IMG/VR virus record: IMGVR_UViG_3300027971_000119
Coordinates: 1 to 36,254 of that record
Source of the DNA: a virus
Strand: one strand, 5' to 3'
DNA length: 36,254 nt
Part shown: one piece after another, positions 1 to 7,481 of the stretch
How positions within the stretch are numbered: position 1 is the stretch's first letter
How the letters are laid out: every line of letters starts with the position of its first letter
Made by a program: the position numbers and the translations under genes
The notes under the pieces: generated by a model
Told to the model about the DNA's origin: nothing
Databases searched by the model: none
What the model saw: only the letters and a program-made list of their open reading frames with translations

Positions 1-379
1 GCCCCACCCACACCGCGTCGCCGGTCGAGGGGCGTTCCTCGTCGCGCTTGGTGCCGTCGAGGAACGTCACCTTGTCGGCGCGGATCTCCCAGACCTTGCG
101 CTTGACGCCCTCCTTGTCAGTGTACTCCCGGCTCTCCAACCGGCCCTCGACGTAGACCGAGCGCCCCTTGGCCAGATGCTGGCCGCAGAGTTCAGCCGTC
201 TTGCCCCACACGCTGACCGCGTGCCACTCGGTCCGCTCCTGCCGCTGCCCGTCCTTGTCGGTCCATTGCTCGCTCGTGGCGATGCGCAGCTCGGTGACGG
301 CCTGCCCGCCCTGCGTGTAGCGCACCTCGGGGTCCGCGCCGAGATTGCCGATGAGGATGACTTTGTTGACGCTTGCCAT
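1..379 (-). CDS. ssb: Single-stranded DNA-binding protein, left copy, C-terminus cut by window edge
   Basis: Codes for the first 126 residues of an SSB. It binds single-stranded DNA during phage replication and recombination. The N-terminus [14 protein letters not shown] and the OB-fold segments around WHAVSVWGK and [10 protein letters not shown] (here [10 protein letters not shown]) are typical of bacterial SSB. The ATG at 379 is chosen because AGGAG lies 6 nt upstream. The acidic tail is missing only because the window ends; the second copy at 34109-34573 shows it in full. This copy differs from the other at 3 of 126 residues while about 20 of 379 bases differ, so most changes are silent. 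It is the last gene of the RecT operon. Confidence 0.93.
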   Translation of the reverse strand, partial: MASVNKVILIGNLGADPEVRYTQGGQAVTELRIATSEQWTDKDGQRQERTEWHAVSVWGKTAELCGQHLAKGRSVYVEGRLESREYTDKEGVKRKVWEIRADKVTFLDGTKRDEERPSTGDAVWVG

Positions 380-391
380 ATCTGCTCCTGT

Positions 392-742
392 TCAGTGGTA
401 GTACCCGCAGGCGCCCATCGCCCGCAGCTCTCGCCGTACTGCCTCGAGGCGGTCCCGCCCCATGCGATTCATGATGTTTGTCCAGGCGCCGTGCCGGTTC
501 AGCCACACGCCGAAGACGTGCCAGCCGCCCCGCACGCCGGGGTATCCGTCCCACTCGGTCGCCGATTCCTCGTGCTGCTCCTCGGCCTCGACGACCAGCT
601 CGGTCTCGTACTCGCCGCCCATGTCGATGCTGACGTCGTAGCCATCGGGCGCCCAGCGTCGGTACGTTGGCCGACCCTGAGCGCACCAAGCATCGAGCAA
701 GCGCCGCTTGTGACGCAGCCACGTCTCCGGGTTGTGCGTCAT
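392..742 (-). CDS. Hypothetical 116-aa protein of the recombination operon, left copy
   Basis: I do not recognise a family. The protein is soluble-looking, rich in Trp, Tyr and Gly, with a charged middle (EAEEQHEESATEWDG) and a C-terminus ending GACGYYH. Its ATG overlaps the stop of the preceding gene in an ATGA, and SSB starts 12 bp downstream, so it is translated with the RecT-SSB operon. The second copy at 34586-34936 differs at only 3 of 116 residues, so the sequence is under strong constraint. A role in recombination or replication is inferred from position only. Confidence 0.8.
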   Translation of the reverse strand: MTHNPETWLRHKRRLLDAWCAQGRPTYRRWAPDGYDVSIDMGGEYETELVVEAEEQHEESATEWDGYPGVRGGWHVFGVWLNRHGAWTNIMNRMGRDRLEAVRRELRAMGACGYYH

Positions 743-1173
743 GGTGCACCGTCAGGGTCACCGGGAGGGCCGAAGTCCTCCGCATCCCAATCGGCCGAGC
801 CCGCCGACGAACTGGGCGCGGAAATGACAACCTTGAAGGGCTTGACGTCCTTGACCCGCGTCACGCGCAGCCGGTCGGCCTCGGGCACCGAGAGCACGCA
901 GCGCTCGGCCAGACGGTCGATGGCCTGCCGCTGCAGTTCCATCTTGTTGAGCGCGTCGGCCTGCATGTCCCAGCACGCCGAGGTCGAGTCGCTGTTACGC
1001 ACGCCGAGCTCGTCGATGCACTGCACCGTAGCGCGCTCGATGCTCTTGCCGACCTGCTCGCCGTTCTGCGACCCGACGATGAAGGTGATGGTAGCGCCGA
1101 GGCAGGCGCCGAGCGTGACGCTCACCCAATCGAAGCCGCGCCCATCCTTATCGCCCACGATGAGGTCAGACAT
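739..1173 (-). CDS. Membrane-anchored hypothetical protein, 144 aa, left copy
   Basis: Unknown family. Start chosen at ATG 1173 (MSDLIVGDKDG) because it overlaps the end of the 76-aa gene by 8 bp and has a purine-rich stretch (GGGGATGGG) a short distance upstream; the open frame extends further up but that part shadows the 76-aa gene. Residues about 16-36 form one hydrophobic, glycine-rich segment likely to span the membrane. The rest is soluble, with an amphipathic helix (DALNKMELQRQAIDRLAE) and an acidic Pro/Asp-rich tail. The second copy (34933-35367) differs at 8 of 144 residues, mostly in the membrane segment and tail. Confidence 0.78.
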   Translation of the reverse strand: MSDLIVGDKDGRGFDWVSVTLGACLGATITFIVGSQNGEQVGKSIERATVQCIDELGVRNSDSTSACWDMQADALNKMELQRQAIDRLAERCVLSVPEADRLRVTRVKDVKPFKVVISAPSSSAGSADWDAEDFGPPGDPDGAP

Positions 1174-1396
1174 CTGAGCCCATCCCCAGCGCCTCAAGCT
1201 CGGCCTTGTAGCCGCGCATCTGACTGATGAGGTTCGAGCGGCTGGGCTCGCTGTCACACCAGATGAGCGCCCCGACACAGACCCCGATCCCGAACACGAT
1301 GGACAAGTCGACCGCGCCACGCTCCTGAGCATCACGCGCCGCCTGCATGCACTCGACGCGCAGGACGTCGAGCTCCACTTGCTGCTCCATGGTCAT
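1166..1396 (-). CDS. Small single-span membrane protein, 76 aa, left copy
   Basis: Unknown family. An N-terminal charged helix (EQQVELDVLR) is followed by one clear membrane segment at about residues 32-46 (IVFGIGVCVGALIW) and a short polar tail. ATG at 1396 lies 3 bp after the RecT stop; a second in-frame ATG two codons later (1390) is possible. It overlaps the next gene by 8 bp. This is the fastest-changing protein of the repeated segment: 11 of 76 residues differ from the copy at 35360-35590, against 2-6% in its neighbours. Function not assignable; superinfection exclusion or membrane tethering would be guesses. Confidence 0.78.
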   Translation of the reverse strand: MTMEQQVELDVLRVECMQAARDAQERGAVDLSIVFGIGVCVGALIWCDSEPSRSNLISQMRGYKAELEALGMGSDV

Positions 1397-1399
1397 GTT

Positions 1400-2209
1400 T
1401 CAGCCCTCCCCTTGCGTCTCGTAGGTGACCTCGGCGTCCATCGCCTGGTCTCGCTCGGCACGCCACGCAGCCAGCGCAGTCCGGCCGCGGCTCGTCGTCA
1501 GGTAGGACACAGCGCCGCGCAGTCGACCGAGCGGAGCCGTGCCGATGTCGAGGCCATCCCGCGCCAACAGCGTCTCGACGTAGTCGGGCACATCGTCGCC
1601 GAGGCCGAGCAGCTCACCCGTCAGGCCAGACCGCGTGTCGACCGCAACCGGCAGCTGCTCGACCTTGGGCGCTTCCTCGAGCAACTGCACGACCGGCTTG
1701 GGCTGCTCGAGCGGGGTCGACAGTTCGTCGGGGTCGTAGATGCCTGCAACAAGGTCGGGGTAGACGATGCGCGCCAGAGCCGCAGCGCACCGCGCCCGCA
1801 GCATCGCCTCGGGGTAGGAGCGCCAGCCCTGCCCGCCAGTGAGCCCCGCGCGCTGCGCCTGCTCGATGGTCCATGTCAGCGTGGTCGGCTCGGTGTCGCC
1901 CTTGCGCTGCGTCGTGTAGGTCGCCTTACTGGCAGTCGACTCGACGAGGCGCCACTGGAGGCACTCCCCCGAGCGACGGACCAGCGCAACCGTGGCGTCG
2001 GCTGCGAGCGTGACCTTGCCCTTGATGACGCCGAGCATGCGCATCGACTGCATCGGGGCGAGGCCCAGTTCGCGACCGGCCATGAGGACGATGAGCGCGT
2101 CGTGAGGCTTGCCGCGCAGCGCGTCGGGCGCCAGCGACGAGGCCGCAGCCACGAGCGCAGTGGGGCCGAGCACGTCGGCCTGGGCGATGATGTCCGTATT
2201 GCTTGCCAT
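1400..2209 (-). CDS. recT: RecT-family single-strand annealing protein, left copy (complete)
   Basis: 269 aa. Probably anneals complementary single strands during phage recombination, partnered by the SSB of the same operon. RecT-like signs are the N-terminal segment ALIVLMAGRELGLAPMQSMRM followed by a GKVTLAADA strand, and the block GWRSYPEAMLRARC..ALARIVYPDLVAGIYDPDEL, which resembles the W-x-x-YP-x-x-ML-R-A-R signature of RecT proteins. ATG 2209 is chosen over the upstream in-frame ATG because AAGGGAGA sits 5 nt before it and the longer form would cover the 5' hairpin. First gene after its own promoter (2299-2327). No exonuclease partner of the RecE type is seen next to it; the nuclease at 29291 is distant. 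Confidence 0.75.
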   Translation of the reverse strand: MASNTDIIAQADVLGPTALVAAASSLAPDALRGKPHDALIVLMAGRELGLAPMQSMRMLGVIKGKVTLAADATVALVRRSGECLQWRLVESTASKATYTTQRKGDTEPTTLTWTIEQAQRAGLTGGQGWRSYPEAMLRARCAAALARIVYPDLVAGIYDPDELSTPLEQPKPVVQLLEEAPKVEQLPVAVDTRSGLTGELLGLGDDVPDYVETLLARDGLDIGTAPLGRLRGAVSYLTTSRGRTALAAWRAERDQAMDAEVTYETQGEG

Positions 2210-2221
2210 GTTGTCTCCCTT

Positions 2222-2237
2222 GCCGCTCCCCAGCGGC
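2222..2237 (-). promoter_or_regulatory. 5' leader hairpin of the recT operon
   Basis: On the transcribed strand GCCGCT-GGGG-AGCGGC gives a perfect 6-bp stem with a GGGG loop, ending a few bases before the AAGGGAGA ribosome site of recT. The identical 16-nt hairpin occurs before the 187-aa gene at 32594-32609. Two identical copies at equivalent places suggest a post-transcriptional control site or mRNA stabiliser (inference). Confidence 0.6.
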
Positions 2238-2298
2238 GTCAATCCCACCGCTCGGTGGCCTCTTGTTTCGTCGTCGTCAGCGCCTTGCTGATGAGGTG

Positions 2299-2327
2299 AA
2301 TCTATGCGCCTTCACTTGCGGACGCAA
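2299..2327 (-). promoter_or_regulatory. Putative sigma70-type promoter of the recT operon
   Basis: Transcribed strand reads TTGCGT (2327-2322), 17-nt spacer, TAGATT (2304-2299). The start codon lies about 90 nt downstream. The same -35 hexamer at 16-17 nt from a TACAGT box recurs at 32616-32643 and 34017-34045, which strengthens the call. Confidence 0.6.
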
Positions 2328-2329
2328 GT
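2314..2329. promoter_or_regulatory. Putative operator: palindrome over the recT -35 box
   Basis: ACTTGCG-GA-CGCAAGT is a perfect 7-bp inverted repeat with a 2-bp spacer, lying over the -35 element. The core TTGCGGACGCAA recurs at 32632-32643 over the next early promoter. This is the form expected of a dimeric repressor or activator site. The 81-aa HTH protein at 33740-33985 is a candidate ligand (inference). Confidence 0.55.
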
Positions 2330-2363
2330 AAAAAGGCGAGAGGCGCGCGCTTTTTTGCGCCTT
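2330..2363 (-). terminator. Intrinsic terminator of the late operon
   Basis: On the minus strand AAGGCG (2363-2358) pairs with CGCCTT (2338-2333), with nested AGGCGC/GCGCCT, and the right arm runs into TTTTT. It follows the last late gene (stop at 2400) and directly precedes the recT promoter, so it would insulate early from late transcription. Confidence 0.6.
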
Positions 2364-2399
2364 GTTCGCAGAGCCTAGAGCCGTGCGGACTTGCGCCGT

Positions 2400-2726
2400 T
2401 TACTGCTCGGGCTTGTCGTCTTCGCCTGCCGTCGTCGCCTTGGCGCCGAACTGGTAGCCGAAGACCACGAGCACGATGGACTTAATCAAGTCGAACAGGC
2501 CGCGCCTGAGGTCGTCGCTCATCAGCTGCACGTCCCACGAGACCATGACGTCCGCGACGAACACGCCCAAGAAGACCGTAAGGACGAGCGCGACGAACCG
2601 CGTGAGCCACTCACGTTGACCCAGCGTCTGCGGGATGATGCTGTTCACGTACCAGACCAGAGCGCCGACGACCGCGACGCTTAGGACGACGCCCGCAATC
2701 ATGACCCACGCGTCGCCGTGCAGCAT
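2400..2726 (-). CDS. Three-span membrane protein, holin-like candidate
   Basis: 108 aa with three hydrophobic segments at about residues 7-29, 42-64 and 75-94, short loops and a charged C-terminal tail (GEDDKPEQ). This size and topology match class I holins, which open the inner membrane for the endolysin; that is inference, since many small phage membrane proteins look alike. It is the last gene of the late operon and its ATG overlaps the stop of the tail-tip gene (ATGA), so it is co-translated. A second holin candidate lies in the lysis cluster at 23553-23747, so one of the two may do another job. Confidence 0.75.
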   Translation of the reverse strand: MLHGDAWVMIAGVVLSVAVVGALVWYVNSIIPQTLGQREWLTRFVALVLTVFLGVFVADVMVSWDVQLMSDDLRRGLFDLIKSIVLVVFGYQFGAKATTAGEDDKPEQ

Positions 2727-5700
2727 CAGCCGATGCTCTTGGCCGGGTCGGTCCCGCCGATGGTCCCGTCAGGTCGAGCGAGGTACGCGTACCGTCGCAC
2801 CTGGTCGGTGACGAGCGACCACCCTGCGTGCTCGATGTCGTCGCCGATGGCGAGGCCGTGCGCGCCGTCGAGCGTGACGGTGACGCCCACGATGCTGACG
2901 ATGGTGCGGGTTGTGGAGCTCGACCACGCGCCCGCAGGCACGCATAGGACGACGTCCTGCGAGGCGAAGTACTGCACCGCGCTCGTGCCGAGGTCGGTCT
3001 GCGCCTCGCCGGTGCGAGGGTCCGTCGTGCCGGTGTACTGGTTGACCTCGACCGTGACCGTGACGGGGTCGACAACGGACGCCACGCGCAGGCTCGGCAC
3101 GTAGCCCGAGGGGCGCCCGCCTGTGCAGCTCAGCGTCAGGTTGAGCCTGTTCTTGAGCCAGTCGCGTTCGTAGCCCATGACGCGGCATGGCTGCGAGGTG
3201 ACGCCAATGGTGCCGTCGATGGCGATGGCAGCGGCCGCCGTGAGGACGACGCAGTCGCCGAGCGCGACCTCATGCGCCCCGGCAAGGTCGAGGCTCACCG
3301 CGAGCTGGTAGCGCACGCGAGGCACGCCCACGCGCTTGCGTAGGTGCTGCACGTAAGGGAGCAGGTTGACGGCCGCGTCTGCCGCGCCACCCTCGAGGAC
3401 GATGCCGCGCAGGTCAATGTCGAGCTGGGCGCCAGCGTCGCCACCGGCCGCAGAGATGGCGTCACTGTCGACGTAGGTGATGACGCGCTGCGCCTCGCCC
3501 GCGTCGTTGTAGTCGCTCGATAGCTTGTAGGCGCGGACCACCTTGCCATCGACGGCCGACGTGACCTGCCCATCGACGAGCAGCTCGGCGTCCGTGATGG
3601 TCAGCACGGCCTCGCGCTCGTCGGCCGAGGTGATGGGGGCAAGGGCTACGTACTGCCGCCCGAGGGCGTAGCGCTGCACGACCGACGCGCCGAGCAGGGT
3701 CAGGATGTCCCTGATGTTGTCCTCGACCGTCTCGTTGGGGTCGATGGGGGCGTTGTAGTCACGCAGCACCTCGGGAACAGGGAAGCTCTCGAAACTGCTG
3801 GGCAGCACGTCCGTCGCCGCCAAGCCCGCGCCTACCGGCAGGTAGTCGAGCACGGTCTCAGTCTGGGCGCCCACGGCCGAGACGAGCAGCACAACGGCCG
3901 CCCTGCTCGGGGTCTCCTGCCAGAAGCGCGCAACCGGGGTGACCTGCACCGGGGTCCCTCGGTCGACAATGAACGTGTCGCGCTCGGGTGACCACTGGTC
4001 GACCGTCAGCGAATAGCCAACCTGAGCGCCGGTATCCGGGTCGAGCGCAGGAGTCGAGGCAGAGACGAGGGCGTAGATGACGGACTGTGTGCCGTAGTCG
4101 TCGCCGCCCTCAAGTCGCACCCACTGAGGCGCACCGCCCGCGAAGACGTCGTCAGTCACGAGGAGGTACGTGTCGCCGACCTGCGCCCACGCGAGAGCAG
4201 GGCCGCGCACGTCGTAGGCGTCGGTGTCGTTGTTTCGGTCGAGCGCGCTCGTGTCGACCCGGCGCAGCTTGTTGCTCGGCCACGCGCCAGCATCGAGCGC
4301 GCGCCAATCCCAGCCGAGGCATAGGCTGTTCTCGTTGCCACGGTCTCGGCCGAACCGGACTTGCAGCGCGCCGCCCTGCCCCTGCTCCTGCAGTGCGAGG
4401 TGCACCTGATGTGACCCATCACCCGAGGACCAGAGGCGCACGTTCGCCCAGCGTCCCTCGACGCCCTGCGTGGTGACAGGTGACCACGTCTCGCACTGCC
4501 AGCGGGCCAAGTTCCACGCGCGTTGCGTGAGGTCTGCGCCCGAGACGACGGAGAGCAGGCGGTCAGGCCAGCGGACAATCTCCCCCGCTCCAGTTGGGTC
4601 GACCAGCGAGAGCGTCGAATACTCGGAGGTGGAGACGTTGCCAGCGTCGCCGACGTTAGTGCCGACCAGCGGGACGGCATTTGGGCTGACGTCGAAGCGA
4701 GACTTGCCGCCGCCGGTCAGGCTGCGCGCCGTGACCTCGTGGACAGTCGACGCGCCCACGCCGTTCTCAAGCTGCAGCCGCCCCTGCCGTGGGTGACCAT
4801 CGGGCAGCGTGATGTCGAACAGGTTGCTGTGGGCCGTGTATGCGTTGCCGTCCGTCTCGATGGTGTTGGCGTCGTGCAGGAAGTACGGAGTGCGAACTGC
4901 CGCGCCGGTGTCCCACTGCTGCTCGTGGGAGACCTGGCACCCATCGGCGCCATCTGCCCGAGGCTTGAAGTGATGCCAGCCGCGCACGAGCTGCGCAGAT
5001 GTCGCGCCGCCCGAGAGCTTCTGGCGCATGGCCGCCGTCATGCTCGCGATGCGGAGCGTGAGCGACAGGCCATCGGGCGCCAGCTCGGCCTCTCGGTCGA
5101 GGACGCCGCGCCAGATTTCACGGTAGGAGCCGACACGCTGCCCACCGACGACAGGCGCCGCTTGGACGATGGCCACGCGCCCGCGCCAGAAGATGGGCGC
5201 CTCGGTGACGTAGGGCTGCCAGCCGCGTATCGCGTCGTAGGTGTGCCGATAGCGCCGGGTCTGGCCGATGATGCGGAGGCAGTTCTGCAACGTGTTGCCC
5301 GAGACGCTACCGACCTGCAGCGCCTCAAGGCCCACGTGGATGATGTCGCCCGCGACGATGCCCGACGAGTCGACCACGTCGACATCCGTGGGGCCGAGCT
5401 CGTGAGGGATGGTCGCCGCGATGCGCGTCTTGGAGGCAGCGCCAGCGGGACCGATGCGCCGGAAGGTCGAGACAGGGTGAACCGTCCACGCCGAGCCCGT
5501 CACCGTGGCAGGCGAGACGCGCGCGCCTTGGGCAAGCAGCTTGACCGTGACGGCTTGCTGCTCGCTCATGCCGGTGACGTCGTCGATGCTGCCACCCTCG
5601 GGGCCAAGGTCGAGCACCGCCTCGATGTCGCGATAGTCGCGTGGGTAGAGCCCCGCCAGCGTGCCCTCGATGGTCTGCGTATCAGGCGCGGGGCCGGAGT

Positions 5701-5773
5701 AGTAGCGGTCGGTGACGCCCGCCACGGTCACGAGGATGGCGAGTTGTCGCCCGCGCAGGTCGTCGAGGCTCAC
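2726..5773 (-). CDS. Large tail-tip / baseplate hub-like protein
   Basis: 1015 aa, the largest gene of the tail module and the last structural gene before the membrane protein. Its place after tape measure and distal tail proteins indicates tail-tip or hub function. The N-terminal part reads like a baseplate protein working on surface geometry (ILVTVAGVTDRYYSG, DYRDIEAVLDLG); the middle is beta-rich. Near the C-terminus a segment (TVTVEVNQYTGTTDPRTG) precedes a short domain on position and angle-like strands. I see no clear lambda J signature. Start set at GTG 5773, forming GTGA with the stop of the upstream gene; the longer open frame upstream overlaps that gene. Receptor contact is possible but not shown. 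Confidence 0.8.
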   Translation of the reverse strand: MSLDDLRGRQLAILVTVAGVTDRYYSGPAPDTQTIEGTLAGLYPRDYRDIEAVLDLGPEGGSIDDVTGMSEQQAVTVKLLAQGARVSPATVTGSAWTVHPVSTFRRIGPAGAASKTRIAATIPHELGPTDVDVVDSSGIVAGDIIHVGLEALQVGSVSGNTLQNCLRIIGQTRRYRHTYDAIRGWQPYVTEAPIFWRGRVAIVQAAPVVGGQRVGSYREIWRGVLDREAELAPDGLSLTLRIASMTAAMRQKLSGGATSAQLVRGWHHFKPRADGADGCQVSHEQQWDTGAAVRTPYFLHDANTIETDGNAYTAHSNLFDITLPDGHPRQGRLQLENGVGASTVHEVTARSLTGGGKSRFDVSPNAVPLVGTNVGDAGNVSTSEYSTLSLVDPTGAGEIVRWPDRLLSVVSGADLTQRAWNLARWQCETWSPVTTQGVEGRWANVRLWSSGDGSHQVHLALQEQGQGGALQVRFGRDRGNENSLCLGWDWRALDAGAWPSNKLRRVDTSALDRNNDTDAYDVRGPALAWAQVGDTYLLVTDDVFAGGAPQWVRLEGGDDYGTQSVIYALVSASTPALDPDTGAQVGYSLTVDQWSPERDTFIVDRGTPVQVTPVARFWQETPSRAAVVLLVSAVGAQTETVLDYLPVGAGLAATDVLPSSFESFPVPEVLRDYNAPIDPNETVEDNIRDILTLLGASVVQRYALGRQYVALAPITSADEREAVLTITDAELLVDGQVTSAVDGKVVRAYKLSSDYNDAGEAQRVITYVDSDAISAAGGDAGAQLDIDLRGIVLEGGAADAAVNLLPYVQHLRKRVGVPRVRYQLAVSLDLAGAHEVALGDCVVLTAAAAIAIDGTIGVTSQPCRVMGYERDWLKNRLNLTLSCTGGRPSGYVPSLRVASVVDPVTVTVEVNQYTGTTDPRTGEAQTDLGTSAVQYFASQDVVLCVPAGAWSSSTTRTIVSIVGVTVTLDGAHGLAIGDDIEHAGWSLVTDQVRRYAYLARPDGTIGGTDPAKSIG

Positions 5774-6408
5774 AGCGTATCCCCCCAGACAGGACACCAC
5801 GCGACCGCATGGATGCGGCACGAGGTCGTGTCGATGCGTAGCAGCGCCCGCGTACCGCGCGCCGTGCCGCCCGTCGTGTCAGTCTCCAGCGCTCGGGGCT
5901 GCGTCTTGACCAGACCCGTTGCGAGTCCAGGGCGCCGCGTCGTCCCACTCCTCGACCACGTGGGCATGATGCGGTAACGGTTCGCCGCGTAGCCGCGCAC
6001 GTCTGCGACCAGCGAGTTGTCCGCGCGCGTGAAGATGATGCCGCGGTCGACGGTCGCGCCCGACAGGGTCTGCAGCGTGACGTCAACAGTTGGCGTGATG
6101 GAGTAGTCAGCCTGCAGCGAGGACGTCAGCAGCGCGAGCTCGATGGCGTAGTCGAGTTGCCCGAGCGAGAGCAGCACGTAGGCCGTCTGGTTGATGCCCT
6201 CGGTGTTCGATACGTAGCCCTGCTGCTCGGCCACGACCGTGTCGGCAAACTGCGTCACGTGCGCCGTGTGCCAATGGCGAGACCTGACGCCCGCGAGATG
6301 GTTGAGCGCGTTCGCGTGACCCGCGAGCGTGGGACCGACCACCGGCCGAGCGCTGAACGCCTCGGCCTGCGATGGCTGCGAGAAGATGCCGCGATAAGGG
6401 ACGCTCAC
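5770..6408 (-). CDS. Distal tail protein, hypothetical, 212 aa
   Basis: No family recognised. Start GTG at 6408 (MSVPYRGIFSQ after initiation) forms GTGA with the preceding stop and is preferred to the GTG 4 codons upstream. The protein is mixed alpha/beta with a Thr-rich centre and ends in a Cys-Pro-Trp-containing segment (AVAWCPVWGDTL). It sits between two virion proteins and just before the tail-tip gene, which places it in the tail tip or baseplate. Length and context do not separate a distal tail protein from a connector. Confidence 0.75.
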   Translation of the reverse strand: MSVPYRGIFSQPSQAEAFSARPVVGPTLAGHANALNHLAGVRSRHWHTAHVTQFADTVVAEQQGYVSNTEGINQTAYVLLSLGQLDYAIELALLTSSLQADYSITPTVDVTLQTLSGATVDRGIIFTRADNSLVADVRGYAANRYRIMPTWSRSGTTRRPGLATGLVKTQPRALETDTTGGTARGTRALLRIDTTSCRIHAVAWCPVWGDTL

Positions 6409-7481
6409 TGCCACCCCCACACAAGGACGCCGTGAATGTCACACGCCGAGGTACCCACAGGCACGTCCCACGTTGCGGAGTCTGGCTGTGGCCAGAGGCT
6501 CAGGCCGTGCCACAGCATGCCGACCTGCTGCGCCGTGATGCTCGGCACGTCGAGCTGCGTTACGGGGTCGAGGGTCTCGGTGTCTCGGACCTTGCCCCCC
6601 GCCAGCTGCACTGCGACTTGCCCACCCTCGCCGCTCAGGTCGGCCGTGCCAGCGTAGCCGAAGCGCAGGACGCCCGCGCCGAGGGGCGTGGAGATGGTCA
6701 CGCGCACCGAGAGTGTGCGGTCCTGCGACTCGGTGTCCGGCATGCGGACGCAGGCCCATCGGTGCTGGTAGGGCTGCAGCTTGTCCTGCCCCGCCACGTT
6801 GACGTTCTGCAGGTCGCTGACGTTGACCGCGACGTGGGGCCGCGCGTTGTAGGCCGTCTCGTTGTCGTGCAGGGCCTGCATCGTGCGAGCGCTGAGCGGG
6901 TTGTCCTGGCTGACCTCGCCATCGAACGCCATGCGTCCGTCTGCCTGTCGACCCGCTGGCAGAGACGTAGGCTGCGCATGCGTGACAAGGATGCTCCACA
7001 CCTCAAGCGACGACACGCTGTCAGCGCGCAGGCGCAGGTTGATGCGCTCGTACCCGCCGACCCACGCCACGTTTACCGTGCCGCTGAAAAACTTCACCGT
7101 GGCGTTGAGCCCGCTACCGCCTGTCACCGAGAAGGAGCCACCACCGTTGACGCTCGTGACCTGCAGCAGATGGTTGCTGCCGACAGGGCCGGGTCGCACC
7201 TTGCACGCCACGACGACGAACACCTGAGTGACGCCCGACAACTCGGGGATCTGCCACGTTGCAACGGTGGCCGATGTGTTGGCGATGCGCGCGCAGGGCG
7301 TCGTGCCCGTCGAGGCGTTGTAGACGAAGCTCTGCGAGATGCAGTCGGTGCGCCCTGAGTGCGCGTCGAGCCAGTTGGACGCCGCAGAGAGAGGCGCCAC
7401 CGAGTCGGCTAGAAGCTTCTCGCCGGTCAACAACTCCTGCGGGTCGATGGGCGTGTAGCTTGCGGGGATTGGGCGAGGCAT
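6405..7481 (-). CDS. Virion-associated tail protein, 358 aa
   Basis: Family unknown. Beta-rich with many Ser, Thr, Val and Gly residues (GGGSFSVTGGSGL, VAVQLAGGKV), as expected of a tail-tip or fibre-like structural protein. The C-terminus ends ACDIHGVLVWGWQ; the next gene ends with a similar Cys-containing HAVAWCPVWG motif, so the two proteins may share a terminal fold or be paralogues. ATG at 7481 overlaps the upstream stop (ATGA). Confidence 0.75.
   Translation of the reverse strand: MPRPIPASYTPIDPQELLTGEKLLADSVAPLSAASNWLDAHSGRTDCISQSFVYNASTGTTPCARIANTSATVATWQIPELSGVTQVFVVVACKVRPGPVGSNHLLQVTSVNGGGSFSVTGGSGLNATVKFFSGTVNVAWVGGYERINLRLRADSVSSLEVWSILVTHAQPTSLPAGRQADGRMAFDGEVSQDNPLSARTMQALHDNETAYNARPHVAVNVSDLQNVNVAGQDKLQPYQHRWACVRMPDTESQDRTLSVRVTISTPLGAGVLRFGYAGTADLSGEGGQVAVQLAGGKVRDTETLDPVTQLDVPSITAQQVGMLWHGLSLWPQPDSATWDVPVGTSACDIHGVLVWGWQ

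Noticed and set aside
1174-1335. N-terminal extension of the 144-aa protein (54 residues)
   Set aside because: It is a shadow of the 76-aa gene; ATG 1173 fits the overlap arrangement, and in the right copy a strong ribosome site precedes the equivalent start.
2391-2684. Plus-strand 97-aa ORF over the terminator region
   Set aside because: Mirrors the membrane protein gene on the minus strand and has no ribosome site.
4523-5977. Long plus-strand ORF (484 aa) opposite the tail-tip gene, and similar plus-strand ORFs along the window
   Set aside because: They mirror strong minus-strand genes, are Arg/Ala-rich with no recognisable motif and do not fit the overlap chain; GC-rich DNA produces such antisense frames.
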